From NCBI GenBank assembly GCA_046704745.1, contig JBJKRL010000148.1, positions 1 to 64,000 on the forward strand: a DNA stretch of 64,000 nucleotides, read 5' to 3'. The notes under the pieces were generated by a model. That model did no database searches. It worked only from the letters and a program-made list of their open reading frames with translations, and was not told where the DNA came from. Numbering within the stretch: position 1 is the first letter of the stretch; every line of letters starts with the position of its first letter. Positions 43,104 to 52,327 of the stretch are shown piece by piece. A program made the translations under genes and the position numbers. This DNA comes from CAWGGS01 sp046704745. GTDB lineage: Bacteria; Desulfobacterota; Desulfobulbia; Desulfobulbales; Desulfocapsaceae.

Positions 43104-43967
43104 ATGCCAAGTCTAAAAGACGTACAGATCAAGATCAAAGGTGTCACCAAGACATCCCAGATCACTAAGGCCATGAACATGGTCGCCTCGGCGAAGTTGC
43201 GCAATGCTCAGGAAAAGATGGAGAAATTCCGGCCGTATACATCGAAATTTGTCGAGGCAATGTCGAATCTATCGGGCGGTTCCAATACTGACAGCTTTCC
43301 CCTGATGGAAAACAGGTCGGTTAAGAATGTCGAGTATCTCATTATAACCTCCGACCGCGGGTTATGCGGCTCCTTCAACTCCAACATCGTCAAGCTAGCT
43401 TTGCAAAAGATGGAAGAAGACGAGAAAAACGGAATTGGCGTCAGCTTTGTCTGTGTCGGCAAGAAAGGGTTCCAACTCCTGAAGAAGACAGGTAAGGTAC
43501 GGAAGAACTACAGGGATATCATGTCGTCGTTCCAGATGTTCAACGCCCGAGAGATTGCCACTGACGTTGCAGATAACTTCTTGAACAAAAAGGCTGACAA
43601 GGTTGAAGTCATCTACGGAGAGTTTAAATCGGTTGCTGTGCAGAAACCGGCCGTCAAGGCATTCCTGCCGGTACAGCCCGTCAAGGAGGAGGGTGAAAAG
43701 AAGATTTCAGGTGATTATATCTATGAGCCTTCCACAGAAGAGATCATGGATGTGCTGCAGCCCCTTTATTTAAATGTCATGGTTTATCATGCCATGCTTG
43801 AGGTCGGTGCCAGCGAACATGCGGCCCGGATGACGGCAATGGATAATGCAACCAGAGCATGCAAGGAGATGGTCGATCACCTGACCATAGTATACAACAA
43901 GGCGCGCCAGGCCGCTATCACGGCGGAACTCATGGATATCGTCGGCGGTGCCGAAGCCCTTAAATAA
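43104..43967 (+). CDS. atpG: ATP synthase F1 subunit gamma
   Basis: A 287-residue rotor shaft. The N-terminal helix KIKGVTKTSQITKAMNMVA and the C-terminal ASEHAARMTAMDNATRAC are canonical, and ITSDRGLCGSFN matches the central domain. It lies 18 bases after atpA. Confidence 0.96.
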   Translation: MPSLKDVQIKIKGVTKTSQITKAMNMVASAKLRNAQEKMEKFRPYTSKFVEAMSNLSGGSNTDSFPLMENRSVKNVEYLIITSDRGLCGSFNSNIVKLALQKMEEDEKNGIGVSFVCVGKKGFQLLKKTGKVRKNYRDIMSSFQMFNAREIATDVADNFLNKKADKVEVIYGEFKSVAVQKPAVKAFLPVQPVKEEGEKKISGDYIYEPSTEEIMDVLQPLYLNVMVYHAMLEVGASEHAARMTAMDNATRACKEMVDHLTIVYNKARQAAITAELMDIVGGAEALK

Positions 43968-44016
43968 TATATGAACTTACGGAAAAACTAAGACTATTGA
44001 GGAGGGGTAAGGCCCT

Positions 44017-45441
44017 ATGAGTAATCAAAGGATTGGAAAAGTTATTCAGGTAATAGGTCCTGTCGTGGACGTCGAATTCGAGGCAGGGAATCTCCCGAAC
44101 ATTATGAACGCAATGTTCGTCAGCAATCCAGCCATCTCCGATGTGAAAGACAATCTGGTCATCGAAGTTGCACTGCATCTCGGCAACAACGCCTGCCGCT
44201 GCATTGCCATGGATCAGACCGACGGTCTGGTGCGCGGGATGGAGGTTCGCGATTCTGGTGAGCCGATCTCTATTCCTGTCGGTGCACCTGCTTTGGGCAG
44301 GATCATGAACGTTGTCGGCCGCCCGGTCGATGGACTCGGTCCCATAACATCGGACAAAAAATCGCCTATCCACCGACCTGCTCCCGCCTTTACGGATCAG
44401 GATACTGAAGTGCGCGTTCTGGCAACCGGCATCAAGGTTATCGACCTTCTGGTTCCGTTTCCGCTTGGTGGCAAGATGGGTCTGTTCGGCGGTGCCGGTT
44501 GCGGTAAGACCGTTATCATGATGGAGATGGTCAACAATATCGCCATGCATCATGGTGGTATTTCCGTCTTCTGCGGTGTGGGTGAGCGTACCCGTGAGGG
44601 AAACGACCTCTACCATGAAATGAAGGAATCAGGCGTTTTGCCCAAAGCTGCTCTCGTTTACGGCCAGATGACCGAGCCTCCTGGAGCGCGTGCCCGCGTT
44701 GCCTTGACAGGTCTGACAGCGGCCGAGTATTTCCGTGATGAAGAGGGACAGGATGTGCTCTTCTTCGTTGATAACATCTTCCGTTTCACCCAGGCAGGAT
44801 CCGAGGTCTCCGCGCTCCTTGGCCGTATTCCTTCTGCTGTTGGGTATCAGCCGACCCTTGCCACCGACCTTGGCGCTCTGCAGGAACGCATCACGTCGAC
44901 CACCAAGGGCTCCATTACCGCAGTGCAATGCGTCTACGTTCCCGCTGACGACTTGACCGACCCTGCACCGGCAACAACCTTTGCCCATCTTGACGGCACT
45001 GTTGTTCTCTCCCGTCAGATTGCTGAGCTTGGTATCTACCCTGCCGTGGATCCGCTTGACTCCACCTCAAGGATTCTTGATCCCAACGTTATCGGTGAGG
45101 AGCATTACCGGGTCGCTCGAGGTGTGCAAGTATCCTTGCAGAAGTATAAAGATCTCAAAGATATCATCGCAATTCTCGGTATGGATGAGCTTTCCGAAGA
45201 GGATCAGCTCCTGGTCTCCCGGGCTCGGAAAATTCAGAGATATCTGTCCCAGCCGTTTACGGTAGCAGAGGTCTTTACCGGGCATCCCGGTAAATTCGTA
45301 AAGATTGAGGACACTGTTCAGGGATTCAAAGAGATCCTTGAGGGCAAGCATGACGAATTGCCGGAATCAGCTTTTTATATGGTTGGATCCATCGACGAAG
45401 CTATTGCGAAAGCAGCTAAATCAAAGGAAGAGTCTAAATAA
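44017..45441 (+). CDS. atpD: ATP synthase F1 subunit beta
   Basis: A 474-residue catalytic subunit. Walker A reads GGAGCGKT (158-165), with cysteine at 162 where most beta subunits have valine; catalytic Lys164 and Thr165 are kept. GERTREGNDLYHEM provides the catalytic glutamate, and the DELSEEDQLLVSRARK segment corresponds to the DELSEED lever. An AGGAGGGG ribosome binding site precedes it. Confidence 0.97.
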   Translation: MSNQRIGKVIQVIGPVVDVEFEAGNLPNIMNAMFVSNPAISDVKDNLVIEVALHLGNNACRCIAMDQTDGLVRGMEVRDSGEPISIPVGAPALGRIMNVVGRPVDGLGPITSDKKSPIHRPAPAFTDQDTEVRVLATGIKVIDLLVPFPLGGKMGLFGGAGCGKTVIMMEMVNNIAMHHGGISVFCGVGERTREGNDLYHEMKESGVLPKAALVYGQMTEPPGARARVALTGLTAAEYFRDEEGQDVLFFVDNIFRFTQAGSEVSALLGRIPSAVGYQPTLATDLGALQERITSTTKGSITAVQCVYVPADDLTDPAPATTFAHLDGTVVLSRQIAELGIYPAVDPLDSTSRILDPNVIGEEHYRVARGVQVSLQKYKDLKDIIAILGMDELSEEDQLLVSRARKIQRYLSQPFTVAEVFTGHPGKFVKIEDTVQGFKEILEGKHDELPESAFYMVGSIDEAIAKAAKSKEESK

Positions 45442-45461
45442 CGATAAGCGAGGTTGGTTCA

Positions 45462-45875
45462 ATGGCACAACAGATAAGATTGGAAGTTGTAACACCTACC
45501 GGTGCTGCCGTTAACGAGGATGTGGATATTGTTAACGCACCCGGCTATGGTGGCGATTTTGGTGTGCTTGCCAATCATGCGCCTTTCCTCTCAACAATTA
45601 AGATCGGAATACTTTCCTATGAAAATGGGAAAAAAAGGGAAAATCTTATGATAAGCGGCGGCTTCTGTGAGGTCTCCAATAATAAGATCACCTTTCTTGT
45701 TGAGAGCGCTGAGTTCGGCAGGCAGATAGATGTCGATCGGGCCATGAAGGCAAAAGAGAGAGCTGAGAAAAGGCTGGCCCAGGCTATGCAACACGATGAA
45801 GCAATTAATCGGACCAGGGCCGAGGCTGCTCTGCAAAGAGCACTGGCAAGAATCAAAGCTGCAAAAATTCAATAA
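45462..45875 (+). CDS. atpC: ATP synthase F1 subunit epsilon
   Basis: A 137-residue subunit with an N-terminal beta sandwich (LEVVTPTGAAVNEDVDIV, PGYGGDFGVLANHAPFLS) and a C-terminal helical hairpin (RAMKAKERAEKRLAQA) that can inhibit ATP hydrolysis. It is the last gene of the operon, followed by a strong terminator. Confidence 0.95.
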   Translation: MAQQIRLEVVTPTGAAVNEDVDIVNAPGYGGDFGVLANHAPFLSTIKIGILSYENGKKRENLMISGGFCEVSNNKITFLVESAEFGRQIDVDRAMKAKERAEKRLAQAMQHDEAINRTRAEAALQRALARIKAAKIQ

Positions 45876-45900
45876 TTCAAACCTGTTCTCTAATTAAAAA

Positions 45901-45928
45901 AAGCCGCCCTGTTTGGGCGGCTTTTTTT
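45901..45928 (+). terminator. Rho-independent terminator after atpC
   Basis: A 9-bp perfect stem AAGCCGCCC (45901-45909) and GGGCGGCTT (45915-45923), five-base loop, then a run of T. Confidence 0.92.
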
Positions 45929-46090
45929 ATTGCCAAAAAGAACGCTTCAAGACAATCCAATTTATCGTCAGGGTCAGACCCGCAAGACAATTATCGCAGA
46001 GAAATTGAAGTAACATGCGAGTATAAAGAAATTGTCTCGCGCAAAGCAAATGATGGGAAAATGGGGCCGTTCTAGAGTTTTAAGAAGCTC

Positions 46091-46246
46091 TTACCACTTA
46101 TGTTCAACTACTGAACCCCAGAGAGAGGGGTTCGTTTCTCGGGACGACATAAACATATCCCTGGATGCAACGCTAACGTCAACCGGGCCGTAGAGACCCG
46201 AAAAATCAAACGGTTCTTTCCCCCTCCCATTCAGAGAGGCTGAGTT
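46091..46246 (-). other. Open-frame remnant in the atpC-amidase gap
   Basis: The reverse strand is open for 51 codons before a TAA at 46091, reading for example FDFSGLYGPVDVSVASRD and NPSLWGSVVEHKW, with no start codon near its beginning. It also contains a perfect hairpin GAACCCC/GGGGTTC (46113-46133). It could be the 3' relic of a lost gene or a structured untranslated region. I do not recognise the family. The rest of 45929-46268 shows nothing. Confidence 0.3.
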
Positions 46247-46268
46247 TCAATGGTAATCAGATTTGTGC

Positions 46269-48071
46269 TTAAAGGCTTGCAGTGTTGGTGCTGATATAAG
46301 ATTGGATACCGGAGGAAATATCATTTGCGATGCTTTTAAGGAAATGATTATTTTTCAGGTGGTTAACATCATTTTTGTTGGTGATGAATGACATCTCAAC
46401 AAGGATTGCCGGCATCTCGGCGCCGATAAGCACATAGAACGGAGCCTGTTTTACACCAAGATTTTTGATGTGGGAAAAATTCTTATCCAAACCGGTGATG
46501 ATAGAATTATGGACGAGTTCTGCAAGGCGGGATGATTCGTTTATCTTTGAATTTTTCAAGATATCTGAGAGGATATTTTGCAGATCGCTCATCTGATGAG
46601 TTGAGGTTGCATTTTCAAAGGCTGCCACTCGCATGGCCTCAGGATTAGTTGTCAGATTCAAGTAATAGGTCTCGATTCCATAGGCTTTTTCTGAGGGGCT
46701 GGCATTGATATGGAGGGACACGAAAAGATCGGCATCATGGGTGTTGGCAATGGCAGTCCTCTCCTCAAGTGGGATGAAAACATCGGTGGTGCGGGTCAGA
46801 ATAACCTTGCATCCAAGTCGCTCTTCGAGAAGAGGGGCCAGCATTTTAGCTACCTTGAGCACAACATCTTTTTCTTTCAGGCCATAGGCGATAGCCCCCG
46901 GGTCTTTTCCTCCATGTCCGGGGTCGAGAACGATAGTTCTCACCCTAAGCCCTAATTGTTGTGCCAATGTGATGGATTTTTCCGACGATGGGACAGATGC
47001 ATTTTGATTCGTTTGATTTTCCATCGCGGTCATATTTACAGGATTCTTTTTGCCTTGACGAAGAACGACAATCTGCGATGAAGATTGTTCAGGTGCTTTA
47101 ACAGGTTGGGTTGGTTTGTTGGATATCTGGGTTTTGAGGACCTGCGGTTCCTTTTTTTCCTTCCCCCGCACATCGATTATAACACGGAATGGATCGGCAA
47201 GGCTGAAGACTTTATAGGAAGAGATGGACTCGATATCCAGTACGACCCTGACAGTACTGGGATTGTATTGACCCGTACGGATCCTTCTTAACAGACCGTC
47301 CTCAATGGGAACCGGAGCCCGATATTTGGGCTCGATATAACTGTTGAAGAAATCGATGAACAATCTTCTCGGCTGATCTCCTGATTGTTCAAGCAGCTGT
47401 TCTTTGTACCTTACCGGTCCTGATGCATTGATGACCACACGGGTATAGTCATCGGAAGACCAATATTTTACCGGCAGGACGCTTGCTAAATTCGTCGGAT
47501 GATAATTGCCTATCAGAACAGGCGGCAAAGGGATATTGTATTGCTGGGAAAGAACCTCGAGTTGTTTGACGGCGCCGGAATACATATCTCCATTGGGAAA
47601 ATCGGTGACGATTCTGCTCAGTGCCTCAGCAGCTTTCTTCGGATCATGTTGATTGTCCAGATAGAGATTTGCCATGATCCAGAGGGAGTCATCTCCCAGC
47701 CGGTTTTTGGGAAATATGGTGGCTTGGTCGCTGAAATAGGATATGGCTTCATCAAGATCCAATTTATTATGGAAGCGATCGAACATTTCTTTATAGATTT
47801 TTCCAAGCATAAAAAGACACTTGGGAGCATAATTTGACTTTGAGTCGGAAAGGAAAAGCTTCCTGAAATCTCTGGCATTTTTTAGCCATTCTTCCCTGGA
47901 AGTTTTATGGGAGGAATCCGATTGGAGGTCATTGTAATCTTTTCTTGCAGAGAGATACTGGCTTTCAACGGTGTTCCCGTCCCCATGAGCGGTATTTTCC
48001 TGCGCCTTCAAAGGTATGGCTGGAAGAAAAAGAAAGAGTATCAACAGAAAGGCAAAAACGTATCTCTGCAT
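46269..48071 (-). CDS. N-acetylmuramoyl-L-alanine amidase with AMIN domain
   Basis: A 600-residue exported enzyme that cleaves the peptide from MurNAc in peptidoglycan, normally at division. From ATG 48071 a signal peptide is clear (MQRYVFAFLLILFLFLP...LKA); a reading 16 codons longer is possible but spoils it. A TPR-like helical region (about 30-165) and an AMIN localisation domain (about 180-310) precede the zinc amidase domain. Catalytic features are LDPGHGGKDPGA, SLHINAS and VEMSFITN. The N-terminal TPR-like part is an addition to the classical AmiC layout. Confidence 0.9.
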   Translation of the reverse strand: MQRYVFAFLLILFLFLPAIPLKAQENTAHGDGNTVESQYLSARKDYNDLQSDSSHKTSREEWLKNARDFRKLFLSDSKSNYAPKCLFMLGKIYKEMFDRFHNKLDLDEAISYFSDQATIFPKNRLGDDSLWIMANLYLDNQHDPKKAAEALSRIVTDFPNGDMYSGAVKQLEVLSQQYNIPLPPVLIGNYHPTNLASVLPVKYWSSDDYTRVVINASGPVRYKEQLLEQSGDQPRRLFIDFFNSYIEPKYRAPVPIEDGLLRRIRTGQYNPSTVRVVLDIESISSYKVFSLADPFRVIIDVRGKEKKEPQVLKTQISNKPTQPVKAPEQSSSQIVVLRQGKKNPVNMTAMENQTNQNASVPSSEKSITLAQQLGLRVRTIVLDPGHGGKDPGAIAYGLKEKDVVLKVAKMLAPLLEERLGCKVILTRTTDVFIPLEERTAIANTHDADLFVSLHINASPSEKAYGIETYYLNLTTNPEAMRVAAFENATSTHQMSDLQNILSDILKNSKINESSRLAELVHNSIITGLDKNFSHIKNLGVKQAPFYVLIGAEMPAILVEMSFITNKNDVNHLKNNHFLKSIANDISSGIQSYISTNTASL

Positions 48072-48208
48072 GAGGAATAGAGGACTTCTGGAGTGGTAGT
48101 AGTTGATGACAACCATCACGCAAGATCTAAGGAGCCTTAATCATGAGGATTTAATGTTATTATAGTACAACCTCCAAACGAAAATAGCACGAGATGAAAA
48201 AAAAATCA

Positions 48209-50875
48209 TCAGCAATTGAAGAGATTTTTAATTTCGTAGAGAATTTCCAGCGCCTCTCTGGGGGTCAATTCATCCGCATTGAATTTTTTAAGGAAATTAC
48301 GGAGGGGATCAGTCGGCGGTTGAAAGAGCGAAAGTTGGTTCGGGTGCTTTTTTATGGCTGAGCATTTCGGCATTTTGCTTCGAGCAATAAGAGGTGCGCC
48401 ATCGGAATCAAATTCTCCACTTTCAATATTTTTCAAAATTTCACCAGCTCGTTGAACCACCCCATTGGGTACGCCTGCCAAGGCAGCAACCTGAATTCCA
48501 TAACTTCTATTGGTTCCGCCCCGAACCAGTTTGTGGAGAAAGATGATGGAGTCGTTCCATTCCCGAACGGCGATGGAAAAGTTCTGTACGCGTGGCATCG
48601 TCTTGGCAAGATCCGTCAACTCATGATAATGGGTTGCAAAGAGGGTTTTTACACCTTTTCCCATCTTTTGAACGAGATCTTCGGCGACCGCCCAGGCAAT
48701 CGCCAGACCATCATAGGTCGACGTGCCTCGGCCAATCTCATCAAGTATGACCAGACTTCTGGGCGTGGCATTGTTGAGGATGTTGGCTGTTTCATTCATC
48801 TCGACCATGAATGTCGATTGTCCTCTTCTGATATCGTCCATTGCCCCTACTCGGGTAAATATCCGATCGACAACCCCGATGCAGGCTTGGTCCGCCGGGA
48901 CAAAACTTCCCATTTGGGCCATGAGAACGATGAGAGCGGTCTGCCGAAGCACAGTTGACTTGCCTGCCATGTTGGGACCGGTGATGATCAGCACCTCATC
49001 GGTCGTTTGGTTGAGGGTCACATCGTTGGGGACAAATTTCCCGGCGGGCAGGGAACGTTCGATGACGGGATGCCTCCCCTCTTTGATGAGGATTTCCTCA
49101 CCATCGTTTATTTCCGGTCGATGATAATGGTGGAGGTAGGCTGTTTCACTAAGGGATGAGAAAAGATCGATCTGGGCCAGAAGATGCGAGGTTTTTATAA
49201 GTCGTGGACTTTCCTGGGCCAGACGCTTTCGTATCTCTAAAAAAAGAGAGTACTCCAGTTCGATACGTTTATCGTCTGCTCCAATAATCTTATTTTCAAA
49301 CTCCTTGAGTTCGGGCGTAATGAATCTTTCGGCATTGACAAGAGTCTGCTTACGGATATATCGCTCTGGTATTTTATCAGCATTCACCTTGCTGACTTCG
49401 ATAAAGTAACCGAAGACTTTATTATAGCCGATTTTGAGTTTTGGAATTCCGGTTGCTTGACGCTCGGTGCTTTCCAGCTTCAGAAGCATTTTCTTGCTGT
49501 CTCGAAGCAGAAGGGAGATTTCGTCGAGTTCCTGGTTATATCCTCTTTTTATAATATCGCCGTCACGTAATCCAAGGGGAGCATCATCGTTTATGGACGC
49601 TTCTAAGAGGGTATGAAGATCTTCCATGGCATCAAATTCGTCGGCAATGGCTTGCAGCTTCCTGGTTTGAAATTGCCCCTGCAGGCGTTTGAGGTCGGGA
49701 AGACGGGAAAGAGAACGTTTCATGGCCAACATGTCTCTGGCGTTGCCGGTGCCCAGGACCATTCGACTGTTGAGCCGTTCAAGATCGTAGATGGCATCAA
49801 GGATATCGCGGATATCATGCCGGAGTTGACCGCGCATGAAAAAGAAGTTGACCGCATCCAGACGATCATTGATCCTCGCGACGTCCTGGTGCGGGAAGAG
49901 TATATGGTGTTTGAGGAGTCTCGCACCCATGGGTGTACAGGTCTGGTCAAGAACCGACAGCAGTGATCCTTCTCTTGTGCCCCCTATGATGGTTTGGGTC
50001 AGCTCGAGATTTCTCCTGGAGGAATCGTCAATGAATAAAATAGAATCAAGATCTATCTGGGACAGTTTTTCGATATGCCGGGTGTCGGTTTTTTGTGTCT
50101 GCTTGATATAATCCAGTAATACGCCTGCGGCAATGATACCTTCTTTCATATGCTCACAACCGAATCCCGAGAGGTTTAAAACCTGAAAATGTGACAGGAG
50201 CAACTCTCTGCAGAAGCTGTAATGAAATACTGTCGATTCCCTTTTGGTTATGCAGAGACCGGGGAGAAAGCTTCTGGCGATCTTAAGAAAAGATTCGATA
50301 GAGTCAGAGTCATCATCATTGATGAGAAGCTCTGCCGGATTCATTCTGGTCAATTGGTCAAGAAGAGGATCTTCATTTGCAACCTCTGGGAATTCTCCCA
50401 CGAAAAATTCGCCGGTGCTGAGATCGAGAAAGCTAAGTCCGAAAGAATTTGTTTTTCCCTTATCATGCCTGGAGATAGCGGCGACATAGAGATTACTTTT
50501 GTCATCGAGAAGTTGATGGTCGATGACGACACCAGGGGAGATGATACGGCTGACTTCCCTTTTTACGATTCCTTTGGCAAGAGCCGGGTCTTCGGCCTGC
50601 TCGCAGATGGCCACTCGGTGGCCGGCTTTTATGAGTTTGGCCAGGTAGGTCTGAGCAGCATGATAGGGGACGCCGCACATGGGGATTTTTTCGGCATCTC
50701 CCTTGTTATTGCGGGAGGTGAGGGTAATACCCAGAACCTTCGAGGCAATTTTGGCATCTTCGAAAAACATTTCATAGAAATCGCCCATACGATAGAAGAG
50801 GATGGCGTCATTATGCTGTTCTTTTATCTCAAGATACTGCCTAAGCATCGGGGTGATTTTCAGCGGCCGATTCAT
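48209..50875 (-). CDS. mutS: DNA mismatch repair protein MutS
   Basis: An 888-residue mismatch-recognition ATPase. The mismatch-binding domain carries FYRMGDFYEMF, whose first Phe stacks on the mispair. The ATPase has Walker A GPNMAGKSTVLRQ and Walker B SLVILDEIGRGTSTYDG. A helix-turn-helix C-terminus follows. It is full length. mutL is not adjacent. The upstream HIT gene ends one base before its start. Confidence 0.97.
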   Translation of the reverse strand: MNRPLKITPMLRQYLEIKEQHNDAILFYRMGDFYEMFFEDAKIASKVLGITLTSRNNKGDAEKIPMCGVPYHAAQTYLAKLIKAGHRVAICEQAEDPALAKGIVKREVSRIISPGVVIDHQLLDDKSNLYVAAISRHDKGKTNSFGLSFLDLSTGEFFVGEFPEVANEDPLLDQLTRMNPAELLINDDDSDSIESFLKIARSFLPGLCITKRESTVFHYSFCRELLLSHFQVLNLSGFGCEHMKEGIIAAGVLLDYIKQTQKTDTRHIEKLSQIDLDSILFIDDSSRRNLELTQTIIGGTREGSLLSVLDQTCTPMGARLLKHHILFPHQDVARINDRLDAVNFFFMRGQLRHDIRDILDAIYDLERLNSRMVLGTGNARDMLAMKRSLSRLPDLKRLQGQFQTRKLQAIADEFDAMEDLHTLLEASINDDAPLGLRDGDIIKRGYNQELDEISLLLRDSKKMLLKLESTERQATGIPKLKIGYNKVFGYFIEVSKVNADKIPERYIRKQTLVNAERFITPELKEFENKIIGADDKRIELEYSLFLEIRKRLAQESPRLIKTSHLLAQIDLFSSLSETAYLHHYHRPEINDGEEILIKEGRHPVIERSLPAGKFVPNDVTLNQTTDEVLIITGPNMAGKSTVLRQTALIVLMAQMGSFVPADQACIGVVDRIFTRVGAMDDIRRGQSTFMVEMNETANILNNATPRSLVILDEIGRGTSTYDGLAIAWAVAEDLVQKMGKGVKTLFATHYHELTDLAKTMPRVQNFSIAVREWNDSIIFLHKLVRGGTNRSYGIQVAALAGVPNGVVQRAGEILKNIESGEFDSDGAPLIARSKMPKCSAIKKHPNQLSLFQPPTDPLRNFLKKFNADELTPREALEILYEIKNLFNC

Positions 50876-50876
50876 G

Positions 50877-51386
50877 TTATCTGCGTTCTTTTAGGGATAG
50901 AAGCTTAAGAAAATCTGGAAGTAAGCGGTTGTAGGTTGATGTAATATGTTCGGGAATCGTCCTGATGTCGGCAACAACCGTCATGAAATTATGATCACCC
51001 TCCCAGCGGGGAACAATGTGAAAATGGAGATGATCGTCGATGCCTGCCCCGGCGGATTTTCCGATATTGCAACCAATGTTCATGCCTTCGGGAGAGAAAT
51101 GCATGCTGAGAATGCTGGTGCAATGTTGCAGCATTTCCATAATCGCAAGATTCTCTTCTGCGCTGAGTTCTGCCAGGGAAGAGATATGCCGTACGGGTGC
51201 TATGAGCAGATGGCCATTGGCATAAGGAAATCTGTTTAACAGAACAAGAACGAGGCCATCACGATAGAGAAGAAGGTGTTTTTCATCATGAGCAGCGTTG
51301 CCTGGTGGTTCGAAAAGACATCCCTCAACAGATGGTGCAAGACCGCGGACATGTTCGATGCGCCAAGGTGTCCAAAAGGTTTTCAT
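50877..51386 (-). CDS. HIT-family hydrolase/phosphorylase
   Basis: A 169-residue HIT protein. The histidine triad is DDHLHFHIVPRW, and RFPYANGHLLIAPVRHISSL is the family N-terminal half. Its length and the N-terminal WTPWRIEHV fit the Ap4A phosphorylase-like bacterial HIT group rather than the short Hint type. The substrate is probably a dinucleoside polyphosphate or nucleotide conjugate. It overlaps the phosphoesterase gene by 4 bases. Confidence 0.9.
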   Translation of the reverse strand: MKTFWTPWRIEHVRGLAPSVEGCLFEPPGNAAHDEKHLLLYRDGLVLVLLNRFPYANGHLLIAPVRHISSLAELSAEENLAIMEMLQHCTSILSMHFSPEGMNIGCNIGKSAGAGIDDHLHFHIVPRWEGDHNFMTVVADIRTIPEHITSTYNRLLPDFLKLLSLKERR

Positions 51387-51877
51387 AGGTTCGGAAGGGT
51401 GTAAATTTTGGCATGCATACCTTGATTATCTACGGTTAGTATTGCGTAGGTAGCCGAGGCTCCGTAGGGACCCGTAGACCGAAAACTGCCGGGATTAATA
51501 AAAAGGGTGGACCCTCGTCTTTCACAAAGAGGGGTATGGGTATGGCCAAAGATTATGCAATCGGCATCAGGAAAGAGATTCCACATTCTTTCTTCAATAG
51601 TTGCCGTGAGCCCTGCACCGTGGCAGATACCGATTGAATATCCAGATATTTCAAGTAATTTTTCGTAAGGTAGTGATTGTTTGGTCGTGAGATTGCACAT
51701 GTTTCCATGTACGGCATGAATTTCTTTCCCTTCAAAGGCAGACAAAATGGATTGATCTGTGAGATCGCCTGCATGGATAATGACATCACACGATGAAAAC
51801 GCCCTCTTCGTCTGTGCTTTGAATGCTTCGGTGCAGCTTGAAATATGGGTATCGGTAAGGATACCGATAGTTATCAT
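51383..51877 (-). CDS. YfcE/MJ0936-family metallophosphoesterase
   Basis: A 164-residue calcineurin-like phosphodiesterase. Metal ligands are in GILTDTHIS, IHAGDLTD, VHGNMCN, CHGA and FGHTHTP, the complete set for the family. Members hydrolyse phosphodiesters, but the natural substrate is not known. It is the first gene of an apparent phosphoesterase-HIT-mutS operon on the minus strand. Confidence 0.9.
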   Translation of the reverse strand: MITIGILTDTHISSCTEAFKAQTKRAFSSCDVIIHAGDLTDQSILSAFEGKEIHAVHGNMCNLTTKQSLPYEKLLEISGYSIGICHGAGLTATIEERMWNLFPDADCIIFGHTHTPLCERRGSTLFINPGSFRSTGPYGASATYAILTVDNQGMHAKIYTLPNL

Positions 51878-52170
51878 GAAACTCCCTCCAGGTGAAGCCT
51901 TATCTTGATATGGTTGTTAACTGAAGAACTGAGTATACTTAATTTCAGCCAAATCGGAAAGGAGTCATATTGAACTTGTGCCGAACAAAAAAACATCGAT
52001 TGCGGTTGCACAAAATATGCTGGAGTAGGTATATTAAAAAGATTATCTTAACATGCAGCCTTTCGGGCATTGCCTTGGTGACTCGTCAGGCAGGGCATTA
52101 CACGTAAACCTTTTGGAAAAGAGCTTTTGTGCCCGGACGTTTTGTTTTGCTTAAAAAATTATCTGTTGAG

Positions 52171-52280
52171 GTAAGGACTCTTCGGGCATAAATTCCGACT
52201 TCGATATTGCTTATCTGTCTACGGTGAATTTTTCGTATGGCATAATTTTGAATGAAAATTATCATTTTGCAACTGACTCA
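52171..52280. repeat. Partial copy of the 34.2-kb repeat element
   Basis: Aligns at about 70% by eye with 34246-34399. Shared landmarks are GGGCATAAATTCCGACTTCGAT versus the corresponding block at 34258-34280, GCTTATCT, and a right end CATTTTGCAACTGACTCA (52263-52280) that pairs with the left end of the first copy. A left terminus is not clear. It ends 20 bases before the efp -10 box. The rest of 51878-52170 shows no gene. Confidence 0.5.
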
Positions 52281-52300
52281 CTTAATAAAAAATATTTTGA

Positions 52301-52306
52301 TATAAT
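52301..52306 (+). promoter_or_regulatory. Likely -10 box of efp
   Basis: A perfect TATAAT preceded by a T-rich spacer, 22 bases before the efp ATG. No good -35 is visible at 17 bases. The leader would be very short. Confidence 0.5.
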
Positions 52307-52327
52307 CGGAACCAATGGAGATAAAGA

